From NCBI GenBank assembly GCA_020073395.1, contig JAIQFF010000019.1, positions 1-50,289 of the forward strand: DNA of 50,289 nucleotides. The letters are read 5' to 3'. Below, piece by piece: positions 43,755-50,289 of the stretch (position 1 is its first letter; every line of letters begins with the position of its first letter). The notes under the pieces are model-generated. The model was not told the origin of the DNA. It made no database searches and was given only the letters and a program-made list of their open reading frames with translations. The position numbers and the translations under genes are program-made. The stretch comes from Terriglobia bacterium (GTDB lineage: Bacteria; Acidobacteriota; Terriglobia; Terriglobales; Acidobacteriaceae).

Positions 43755-44753
43755 GTGAGCCAACTGGTGCGCGCCAAGATTACGGCCCTGGGTACCTACG
43801 TCCCGCCGCGGCTTCTGACCAACGACGATCTGGAAAAGCTGGTGGAGACCTCCAACGACTGGATTGTGGAGCGTACCGGGATCCGCGAGCGCCACATCGC
43901 AGACAAGGGCGTAGCCAGCAGCGACCTGGCCACCGAAGCCGCCCGGCGTGCCCTGGCCGAGCGCGGTCTGGAGGCCTCCGAACTGGACGTGATCATCGTG
44001 GCCACGGTCACGCCGGACATGTTCTTTCCCTCCACCGCCTGTCTGGTGCAGCACAAGCTGGGGGCGAAAGGGGTTTGGGGATTTGATCTTTCGGCGGCTT
44101 GCTCCGCCTTCGTGTACGCCCTCCAGACCGGGGCGCAATTTATTGCCACCGGCGCTCACAAGAAAGTCATGGTGATCGGGGCCGACGTGATGTCCTCGAT
44201 CATCGATTACACCGACCGCGCCACCTGCGTGATCTTTGGCGACGGAGCCGGCGCAGTCATACTCGAGCCGGCTGAGGATGACTCGGTGGGCTTGATCGAT
44301 TTCCTCCACGAAATGGATGGTTCGGGTGGCTGTTCGCTCTACATGCCGGGCGGAGGCAGCCTCCATCCCTCCACGCGCGAGACGGTGGAGAAGCGGATGC
44401 ACTACGTTCATCAGGATGGCCAGGCGGTCTTCAAGTTCGCGGTTCGCAAGCAGGCGGAGATTTGCGAAAAACTCCTGACCCGCAACCGGCTGAAGGGGAG
44501 CGATATCGATACCTTCATTCCGCACCAGGCCAATCTGCGGATCATCAAGGCCACGGCAGAACGTCTCGGCCTGAAAGCGGAGAGCGTGGTGGTCAATATC
44601 GATCGTTACGGCAACACCACCGCCGGAACCATCCCCCTGGCGATGGAGACGGCCCGGCAGGAAGGCAAGCTCAAGAAGGGCAACCTGGTAATGTTGGCGT
44701 CGGTGGGTGCCGGGTTTACCGTGGGTGCGACGCTGTTGCGGTGGGCTATCTAA
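43755..44753 (+). CDS. fabH: Beta-ketoacyl-ACP synthase III
   Basis: 332 residues, GTG start. Catalytic Cys116 in D-L-S-A-A-C-S-A-F, His257 in I-P-H-Q-A-N and Asn287 in Y-G-N-T-T-A-G-T make the C-H-N triad. [12 protein letters not shown] and F-G-D-G-A-G-A are typical of FabH. It condenses acetyl-CoA with malonyl-ACP to start fatty-acid synthesis. A hotdog thioesterase follows 55 bases later on the same strand. The long minus-strand frame over this gene is its shadow. Confidence 0.96.
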   Translation: MSQLVRAKITALGTYVPPRLLTNDDLEKLVETSNDWIVERTGIRERHIADKGVASSDLATEAARRALAERGLEASELDVIIVATVTPDMFFPSTACLVQHKLGAKGVWGFDLSAACSAFVYALQTGAQFIATGAHKKVMVIGADVMSSIIDYTDRATCVIFGDGAGAVILEPAEDDSVGLIDFLHEMDGSGGCSLYMPGGGSLHPSTRETVEKRMHYVHQDGQAVFKFAVRKQAEICEKLLTRNRLKGSDIDTFIPHQANLRIIKATAERLGLKAESVVVNIDRYGNTTAGTIPLAMETARQEGKLKKGNLVMLASVGAGFTVGATLLRWAI

Positions 44754-44808
44754 TGATTCACTGGCGGCGGAGTGCGGGACCCAATCTGCCGGGCCGCTCG
44801 TAGATCCT

Positions 44809-45231
44809 ATGGACGAACTCCTGAAAAGCCAGGTCCGTCACATTTTCGACAGCGCCAACTTCGTTCACGATCTGGGCATCCAGTTGACCCGGATCGAAGA
44901 CGAATATTGCGAGAGCACTCTGGTGCCCGCCGAGCGTCACCGGCAACAGCATGGCCTGATCCATGCCGGCGTGCTGGCCACCATGGCGGACCATACCTCC
45001 GGCTGCGCGGCGCGTGGCGCCGTCGGGCTGGACTACGATGTAGTGAGTGTCGAGTTCAAGATAAATTTTTTGCGTCCGGCCGTAGCCGACCGGTTGCGTT
45101 GCCGCGGCAAGGTGCTGCGCGCTGGCAAGATGCTGGTCATCTGCGAGGCGGAAGTCTTCGCGGAGAAAGATGCAGAAGAAAAGCTGGTCTCCAAGGCCAT
45201 GGTCACACTGGCCGTCAAGCGCGCTTTCTAG
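44809..45231 (+). CDS. Hotdog-fold thioesterase (PaaI/YbgC-like)
   Basis: 140 residues from the ATG at 44809; frames further upstream lack a ribosome-binding site. G-L-I-H-A-G-V-L-A-T-M-A-D carries the active-site Asp of the PaaI/4HBT superfamily, and V-S-V-E-F-K-I-N-F-L-R-P is the standard second strand. It likely hydrolyses acyl- or aryl-CoA thioesters. It follows fabH, which makes an acyl-chain housekeeping role plausible. A composite inverted-repeat element starts 17 bases after its stop. Confidence 0.85.
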   Translation: MDELLKSQVRHIFDSANFVHDLGIQLTRIEDEYCESTLVPAERHRQQHGLIHAGVLATMADHTSGCAARGAVGLDYDVVSVEFKINFLRPAVADRLRCRGKVLRAGKMLVICEAEVFAEKDAEEKLVSKAMVTLAVKRAF

Positions 45232-45248
45232 TTTTATATCAAAGCGGC

Positions 45249-45489
45249 TGTCATCCTGAGCGAAGCTGACCGATTCGTTCCGAATCGGTCGGCGCAGTCG
45301 AAGGATCCCTACCTTTCGAGCGCGGCGTCCGTTCTTATGTAGGCACGAGCTTCCGCGCTCGTGCTGCAGCGCCACGAACCCAGCACGAGCGAGGATGCTC
45401 GCGCCCACAGCTGGCGGTGATGCTTATAGGGGTCCTTCGACTCCGCGAGTGCTTCGCGAAGCGAAGCACTCGCTGCGCTCAGGATGACA
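45249..45489. mobile_element. Composite MITE-like element with two inverted repeat copies
   Basis: Perfect 14-base ends: TGTCATCCTGAGCG (45249-45262) and its complement (45476-45489). Inner arms GCAGTCGAAGGATCCCTA (from about 45294) and the complement near 45427-45445 match at most positions. Each arm carries its own different palindrome (CCGATTCG..CGAATCGG; AGTGCTTCG..CGAAGCACT). The centre holds further palindromes of the GCACGAG type. It encodes no protein. The ends match the widespread GTCATCCTGAGCG intergenic repeat known from many bacteria. Confidence 0.75.
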
Positions 45490-45507
45490 TCTGGCCGGAC
45501 GGATTGC

Positions 45508-47520
45508 TTATCCGTTCTTCTGGCGCTCGAATGCCTTCTGCAAATACCTTCGAGCTTCATCCAGGGCACCCTGGGTGTTGTCGTTGGTTTGCAGGGCTTG
45601 GCGGTATTCATTGGTAGCGCGCTCGCGCTGTCCGGTGACGTCGAAGATCTTACCCAGCTGGATGTGGCTCCAGACTTCGGTCCAGCGCGGCTCGCCGTCG
45701 CCGTTCAGGCATTCGCGGTAGGCGTTGGCCGCCGCCTGGTAGTTGCGCTGGAGGAAAAACACCTCGGCGATGCGATAGTGGGCCAGGGAACTATTCTTGT
45801 TGACGTCGAGCGCTTTGTTGAACTCCAGCAGCGCGCCGGCAAGATCTCCCTGCTGGGTCAGGCCCTGGCCGCGCTGGATGGAAGCTCGGAGCCTGACCTC
45901 GGATGAATTTTTCAGTACCCGGTCATCAGGATCGACCACGATTCGGCGCGGCTTGCCGTAGGTTTCAATGTTGAAGGCGGAATTTGTGCCTACCACTTCG
46001 ACGCGCTTGTTCTCAGTCTTGCCGTCGGTATCGATCCTGAGGTCCACCGGCATGCGGAAAAGATCGAGGTCCTGCGAGATTTGGCCCACCACCCGGAAGC
46101 CTTTGCCGTTGCCCAGTCGGTAGATGGTGTACTTGGTCTTGAATTCCGGGGCGCCGGTGGAGTCGAGCCACTGGGAGAAGAACCAGGTAAGCTGCTGGCC
46201 ATAGTTCTGCTCGGCCAGGGCGCGGAAATCATCCAGGGATGCCGACTTTCCCGCATACTTGGCGGCAAAGGTGCGCATGGTCTGATCGTACTTCTGATCG
46301 CCCAGCACCCAGCGCAACATGTGCAGGATCATGGCGCCCTTGTCAGTGACCAGAGACTGGAATTCGGGCGAGAAGATATCGAGTTTCCCAGCACTCGAGA
46401 GCGGGACGGTGTCGTAAGCCAGCGCCCCGACCGACATATCTTTGACCGTCTCCTCCAGTCCTGCCTCTCCCGCCGCCTGCTCGACATAACGCGCCTCGGA
46501 GTAACGAGCGAAGCCGTCGCTCAGCCACCAGTCATCGCGGGAGGCGGGACTGACCGAAGCGCCCCACCACTGGTGCGCGATGGTGTTGGCCAGCAATCGG
46601 TAATTCACCTTGTCCGTGACCGCCCGGCTGGCGATGGCGGCGATTTCCGGCGCCCAGGCTGCGGGCACGGTGTCATCCGGGATCTCGACTACCTTCAGAG
46701 TGGTCGAAGGCGCGGGGCCGTAGAGAGTCACGTAGTAGGTGAATTCTTTGACTGCGGTGGTGGCGTAAGTGGCTCCCATGTTCTGATGGGCCGGCTTGAA
46801 GAAGACGTGCAGATCCAGTCCGGCTTCATCGCTTTTGAACTCCTGAAAAATGCCAGCCACGATGGTGCCCGGAAAATTGGGCTTGTCCCAGGTGAAAGAG
46901 AAGGTCTTGGTGGGCAGAGAGCCGGCAGGCCGTTTGGCTGTGGGGGCACTGCCCGCAGTTTCTTTTCCGCTGCCGATGACCACCATGTGCGCCGGCACGG
47001 TGAGGTTCACGGTTGCGGTGAATCGGTTGAGGCCGTACGCGTTTACCGGGAACCAGCGCCCGGCGTACAGCAGGTAGCTGGTGTCATCGCCGATGTAGGC
47101 CAGCTTGAGACCCTGCACCGGACTCTCGTCGGCGGAATCGAGCACGCCCTCGTAGTCGAACGTAAGCGTGGTCGAAGTGTCCTTGGCCAGCGGAGTGGCG
47201 AGCTGCACCCGCACGGTCGAATCCTGGGTCACTCGCTCGGCGCTAAGCGGCTTGCCTGCTGCATCGAGCACCTTGGTGACGCGTAGAGCATTGTGCAGCT
47301 CAAAGGTGGCGATATTCAGATCTTCAAGCGCGGTAAACTTCACCTTGGTCTGCGCGGTAATCTTGTGGGCATGCGGAATGAGCTCGGCGTCGATCTGGTA
47401 GTCGTCCACTCGCAGCCGCATGGTCTCGGCTGCCCACGCCGGTAACGACATCAAAAGGAACGAGAAAACAAGGCACAGCCAGAGGACCCGACGCTGGCGC
47501 CAAGGTTGAAAAGAGATCAA
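45508..47520 (-). CDS. M1 aminopeptidase-like protein without catalytic motif, with TPR tail
   Basis: 670 residues. The start is TTG at 47520, with AGGAG seven bases upstream, giving a signal peptide (I-S-F-Q-P-W..L-P-A-W-A). The N-terminal half has the M1 beta-sandwich and the thermolysin-like domain. At the zinc site the expected H-E-x2-H is N312-T313-I-A-H316 (N-T-I-A-H-Q-W-W), and the third ligand Glu is Asp335 (L-S-D-G-F-A). So two of three zinc ligands and the catalytic Glu are missing, and GAMEN is not seen. TPR units follow at about 565-660 (L-L-E-F-N-K-A-L, A-N-A-Y-R-E-C-L). It lies 75 bases downstream of lpxB. A binding or scaffold role in the periplasm is inferred. Confidence 0.82.
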   Translation of the reverse strand: MISFQPWRQRRVLWLCLVFSFLLMSLPAWAAETMRLRVDDYQIDAELIPHAHKITAQTKVKFTALEDLNIATFELHNALRVTKVLDAAGKPLSAERVTQDSTVRVQLATPLAKDTSTTLTFDYEGVLDSADESPVQGLKLAYIGDDTSYLLYAGRWFPVNAYGLNRFTATVNLTVPAHMVVIGSGKETAGSAPTAKRPAGSLPTKTFSFTWDKPNFPGTIVAGIFQEFKSDEAGLDLHVFFKPAHQNMGATYATTAVKEFTYYVTLYGPAPSTTLKVVEIPDDTVPAAWAPEIAAIASRAVTDKVNYRLLANTIAHQWWGASVSPASRDDWWLSDGFARYSEARYVEQAAGEAGLEETVKDMSVGALAYDTVPLSSAGKLDIFSPEFQSLVTDKGAMILHMLRWVLGDQKYDQTMRTFAAKYAGKSASLDDFRALAEQNYGQQLTWFFSQWLDSTGAPEFKTKYTIYRLGNGKGFRVVGQISQDLDLFRMPVDLRIDTDGKTENKRVEVVGTNSAFNIETYGKPRRIVVDPDDRVLKNSSEVRLRASIQRGQGLTQQGDLAGALLEFNKALDVNKNSSLAHYRIAEVFFLQRNYQAAANAYRECLNGDGEPRWTEVWSHIQLGKIFDVTGQRERATNEYRQALQTNDNTQGALDEARRYLQKAFERQKNG

Positions 47521-47595
47521 AAGCAGTCTCCTAGCACAAGTACGATATTCCCTAAGATGAAGATTGTGGCGCAAAAGATGCTGGTAGGACAAGGT

Positions 47596-48798
47596 TTAGC
47601 CTGAATTTGACGCACTGACGGCTTCCCAAAGCGACATCACGGCCTGGGCGGCCCGATCCACGGGGTGGCGCCCCTCCTCGACTGGGCCGCGGAGCCGGGC
47701 TTTCACCCCAGCCAGCCCAGTGATCATTTTGTTTCGGGCAGGGCCCTCAACCAGGATTTCGTTGAGCCTGGTCACCACCTTTTCAGCGGTGAAATCCTGC
47801 TGCACCAACTCAGGCACAGCCTCTTCTCCTGCAATCAGGTTCACCATGGCGAAGTACGGTACTTTGACCCGCGGGCGCCCCAGCCGGTAGGTCAAAGGTG
47901 AGACCCGGTAAACCATCACGAATGGCGTTCCCATCATTGCCGCCTCGACGGTCGCGGTGCCGCTGGCCACAATCCCGGCGTGCGACTGGGCCAGCGCGGG
48001 CACGGCCTCCGGCACCAAGTGGATGGAAAGCTGGTTCGCGATCCCGGATTGCCGGATGAGCGCTTGCAGAAAACTCCGCTCCAGCGTGGGAGCCACCGGC
48101 AACAGGAATTCGTATGCCGGGCCCAATCTGGCGGCCGACTCCAGAATCCCCGGCAGATTCATACGCACTTCTTTCACCCGGCTGCCGGGCATGAGCGCGA
48201 TCCAGGGCCTGACCGGGTCCAATTGATACTGCGTCGCATAGGCCGCGCGATCGATTTCAGGGCGGGGAAGGTCGGCCAGGGGGTGACCGACGAAAGTCGC
48301 GTCCACTCCGCGGTCGCGATAAAACTTTTCTTCGAAAGGAAAAATCACCAGTGCTTTATCAACGTACTTCCGGAGCAGGCGCACCCGTCCCTGGCGCCAG
48401 GCCCAGAATTGCGGACAGACGTAATAGACCACGGGAATGCCACGCTTGTGCATCTGGCGCGCCACGCGCCAATTGAACGCCGGAGAATCGATGACGATAG
48501 CCAGATCAGGCTTGCGCCTGTCGGCCTCTTTGATGAGTTTGTGAAACAGGCCCCATATTTTGGGCAGGTGGCTGAGAATTTCCGCGATGCCGACGACAGC
48601 CAGGTCCTTGGCATCGACCACAGTGTCGCAGCCCGCAGCCCGCATGCGGTCCCCGCCCACGCCAAAGAACTCCAGCTTTTGACTTAGTGTGGTCGCGGGC
48701 GACTCGCCCGCGAGGCGCTGCAAGGCGTCCATCAACAGCGCCCCGTACATTTCGCCGGAGGCCTCGCCGGCGGAGATCAGAATTCGCACGGAGGACAT
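47596..48798 (-). CDS. lpxB: Lipid-A-disaccharide synthase
   Basis: 400 residues from the ATG at 48798 (M-S-S-V-R-I-L-I-S-A-G-E-A-S-G-E). G-V-G-G-D-R-M and D-S-P-A-F-N-W-R-V-A are typical, as are the C-terminal donor-site residues (G-T-A-T-V-E-A-A, V-Y-R-V). It joins UDP-diacyl-glucosamine to lipid X to form the lipid A disaccharide. A 13-residue insert (A-G-E-S-P-A-T-T..) between L-M-D-A-L-Q-R-L and E-F-F-G-V-G is encoded by a palindromic repeat. A second copy precedes the start. The start has no Shine-Dalgarno; a longer frame to 48852 exists but would only add repeat-derived residues. Confidence 0.93.
   Translation of the reverse strand: MSSVRILISAGEASGEMYGALLMDALQRLAGESPATTLSQKLEFFGVGGDRMRAAGCDTVVDAKDLAVVGIAEILSHLPKIWGLFHKLIKEADRRKPDLAIVIDSPAFNWRVARQMHKRGIPVVYYVCPQFWAWRQGRVRLLRKYVDKALVIFPFEEKFYRDRGVDATFVGHPLADLPRPEIDRAAYATQYQLDPVRPWIALMPGSRVKEVRMNLPGILESAARLGPAYEFLLPVAPTLERSFLQALIRQSGIANQLSIHLVPEAVPALAQSHAGIVASGTATVEAAMMGTPFVMVYRVSPLTYRLGRPRVKVPYFAMVNLIAGEEAVPELVQQDFTAEKVVTRLNEILVEGPARNKMITGLAGVKARLRGPVEEGRHPVDRAAQAVMSLWEAVSASNSG
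48687..48714. repeat. Palindrome (family B) inside lpxB
   Basis: Stem CGCGGGCG-ACT-CGCCCGCG (48694-48712) preceded by TAGTGTGGT. Inserted in frame in lpxB. Confidence 0.8.
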
Positions 48799-48812
48799 TG
48801 TAACGGGAGAAC

Positions 48813-48843
48813 GTGTGGTCACGGGCGACTCGCCCGCGGGTAG
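48813..48843. repeat. Palindrome (family B) at the lpxB start
   Basis: GTGTGGTCACGGGCGACT followed by CGCCCGCG. Nearly identical to the copy inside lpxB, 120 bases away and in the same orientation. Confidence 0.78.
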
Positions 48844-48904
48844 CACTGGCATCCGGCCGACTGCTTAGAGGGGAATCCGTCAAGAGCGAAGTCGGAATTG
48901 TTCT

Positions 48905-48953
48905 GAGGCGGCGAGACGCCGCCTCGACAGCCGGCAAGACGCCGGCGCTACGA
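48905..48953. repeat. Composite palindromic element (family A) between ABC exporter and lpxB
   Basis: GAGGCGGC-GAGAC-GCCGCCTC followed by GACAGCCGGCAAGACGCC and GGCGCTACG. Same order as the pgpA copies. Lies between the exporter stop and lpxB. Confidence 0.75.
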
Positions 48954-48966
48954 AGAAGAGACTGTC

Positions 48967-50289
48967 TTAGTCATCCGCGCCGGCCGTGACCTGCCCGCCG
49001 GCACCGACCGGAATCTCCTGGTCTTTATATTGCAGCTGGTAGAGCTTGTAATAAATCCCATGCTGGGCAAGGAGTTGCTGGTGGGTGCCGACTTCGCGCA
49101 CCTGGCCCTTATGCATGACGATAATCTTGTCGGCGCGCTGGATGGTCGAAAGCCTGTGGGCGATGACCACCGAGGTGCGGCCTTCGACCATGCGGCTAAG
49201 GGCATCGCGCACCCGCGTCTCGGTTTCGGTGTCCACGCTCGACGTAGCCTCATCCAGAATCAGGATCTTCGGGTCGTGCGCCAGCGCCCTGGCAAATGAG
49301 ATCAGTTGCTTCTGGCCGGTGGAGAGAGTTGAGCCGCGCTCGCGGACCTCTTCCTTGAAGCCTTGAGGCAGGGCGCGGATGAAGTCGGCCAGGTTCACAT
49401 CTTCGGCGGCTTTTTCGATGTCCTCGTCCGTAATATCCTTCGTGCCCAGGCGAATGTTGCCTTCCACCGTTCCCGTAAACAGAAACGGATCTTGCAAGAC
49501 TACGCCGTAGCGGCGGCGGAGTTCGGACAGGTCCATCTCCTTTACGTCCACGCCATCGATCTTGATCGCGCCCTTTTGCACGTCATAGAAGCGCATGAGC
49601 AGCGAGATGATTGTGGTTTTGCCGGCGCCGGTGTGGCCAACAATGGCGACGGTTTCGCCGGGTTCGATGGTGAATGACACATCGCGGAGAATCCAGTCCG
49701 GCTCGCTCGATCCAATAGACGAGCCTTGCTCGGCCTCGACGGGTCGGTGACCGGTCCCCACACGGCCATTGCCAGCCCGTGTGGCGCGGGCGCCCTCGCC
49801 CGCGGCTTTGCCAGTATCGCCCGGCACATTGCGGTAAGCGAACCAGACATGATCAAACTCAATCCGTCCGGGCCCAGTCGGCGTCTTCGTCACCGCGGGC
49901 GATATGATCTCGGCAGGCGTGTCCAGCAACTTGAATACCCGTTCGCTGGCCGCCATCGCTGACTGCAGGATATTGTATTTTTCGCTGAAGTCCTGAATGG
50001 GGCGGAAGAAGCGCTGGGCGTACTGGATGAAGGCGGTGAGAATTCCGATGCTCACCACGCTGTGAACCACGTGGAAAGAGAACAAATGCTGACGCGAGAA
50101 GTCCACTGCGACGCTGCTCACCGTCAGTTTGCGGATGATGTCATTCCCGCCAAACCAGATCACGCAGGCGATGGCTGTCGAGGACAGAATTTCGACCACC
50201 GGGTAATAGACCGCGTGCGCCATGATCGCGTCCTTGAAAGCTTCCATGTGGACGGCGTTTACTTCCGAAAACTTGTCGAAGGAGCGCTG
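48967..50289 (-). CDS. ABC exporter, fused membrane-ATPase type (MsbA-like), 5' end cut by window
   Basis: 440 residues present; the reading frame continues past the edge (the last complete codons read Q-R-S-F-D-K-F). The C-terminal part of the membrane domain is followed by the ATPase domain: Walker A G-H-T-G-A-G-K-T-T, signature L-S-T-G-Q, Walker B I-L-I-L-D-E-A-T and switch His in A-H-R-L-S. Such half-exporters move lipids or drugs out of the inner leaflet; lpxB next door makes a lipid A role plausible but unproven. The linker contains a ~35-residue repeat-derived insert (A-A-G-E-G-A-R-A-T-R-A-G). Confidence 0.88.
   Translation of the reverse strand, partial: QRSFDKFSEVNAVHMEAFKDAIMAHAVYYPVVEILSSTAIACVIWFGGNDIIRKLTVSSVAVDFSRQHLFSFHVVHSVVSIGILTAFIQYAQRFFRPIQDFSEKYNILQSAMAASERVFKLLDTPAEIISPAVTKTPTGPGRIEFDHVWFAYRNVPGDTGKAAGEGARATRAGNGRVGTGHRPVEAEQGSSIGSSEPDWILRDVSFTIEPGETVAIVGHTGAGKTTIISLLMRFYDVQKGAIKIDGVDVKEMDLSELRRRYGVVLQDPFLFTGTVEGNIRLGTKDITDEDIEKAAEDVNLADFIRALPQGFKEEVRERGSTLSTGQKQLISFARALAHDPKILILDEATSSVDTETETRVRDALSRMVEGRTSVVIAHRLSTIQRADKIIVMHKGQVREVGTHQQLLAQHGIYYKLYQLQYKDQEIPVGAGGQVTAGADD
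49779..49806. repeat. Palindrome (family B) in the ABC exporter linker
   Basis: Stem CGCGGGCG-CCCT-CGCCCGCG (49785-49804). It is translated in frame between membrane and ATPase domains. Confidence 0.75.

Noticed and set aside
43482-44525. 347-codon minus-strand frame over fabH
   Set aside because: Antisense of the FabH active-site region; composition without pattern.
46081-47286. 401-codon plus-strand frame over the M1-like gene
   Set aside because: Shadow frame opposite a recognised protein; no start signal and no domain.

Overview
The window is a piece of a GC-rich, Gram-negative bacterial chromosome. The gene families fit an acidobacterium (Koribacter/Sulfotelmatobacter-like). The signs are lipid A genes, an RND efflux operon, a DUF1800/DUF1501 pair with bacterial Ig/IPT domains, a long transglutaminase-like (TgpA) protein, UspA tandem proteins, an NHL/IPT protein, and many short palindromic and heptameric intergenic repeats. 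The phylum is an inference from gene content and repeat style; no 16S gene is present. Starts are corrected from the longest frame where a ribosome-binding site or a promoter -10 decides them.

Left part (1-12 kb): the end of a proton-translocating transhydrogenase operon (pntAA-pntAB-pntB), then two convergent tandem universal-stress proteins, each with a CRP/FNR-type palindrome upstream, which suggests a shared redox or energy regulon. Next come secreted hydrolytic proteins: a LamG+GH2 glycosidase, a TolB-like propeller protein, an M28 peptidase, and a small hypothetical gene with an ideal Shine-Dalgarno site.

12-20 kb: a tripartite RND efflux operon on the minus strand (inner-membrane pump, then adaptor, then outer-membrane factor), preceded by a BON/glycine-zipper lipoprotein with a clear intrinsic terminator, and a zinc-finger-like PilZ protein.

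20-36 kb: mobA and an MlaF-type ABC ATPase on the plus strand. A long minus-strand run follows: rimO-yacG-pgpA, an NHL/IPT protein, cinA, thpR, plsY-gpsA, an HD-GYP sensor, ftsY-ribD, an amidohydrolase and ribE. This run covers lipid synthesis (plsY, gpsA, pgpA), riboflavin (ribD, ribE), protein targeting (ftsY; the SRP RNA partner lies at 39.2 kb) and c-di-GMP signalling (HD-GYP, with PilZ nearby).

36-50 kb: an outer-membrane barrel protein, the TgpA-like protein, the small SRP RNA gene, the DUF1501/DUF1800 pair, fabH with a hotdog thioesterase, a composite inverted-repeat element, a TPR-bearing M1-peptidase homologue that has lost its catalytic motif, lpxB, and the C-terminal part of an MsbA-like ABC exporter cut by the window edge.

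The most unusual property is not one operon but the repeats. (a) Heptamer tandem arrays, often folding back, sit between genes, at stop codons, beside the SRP RNA promoter and inside the 5' coding part of the efflux outer-membrane factor. (b) A composite palindromic element lies between genes, supplies a promoter -10 to ribE, and is translated as the N-terminal extension of PgpA. (c) A second palindrome occurs twice at and inside lpxB and once in the ABC-exporter linker. Several genes also have a TANNNT hexamer 6-8 nt before the start codon and no Shine-Dalgarno site, which points to leaderless transcripts.
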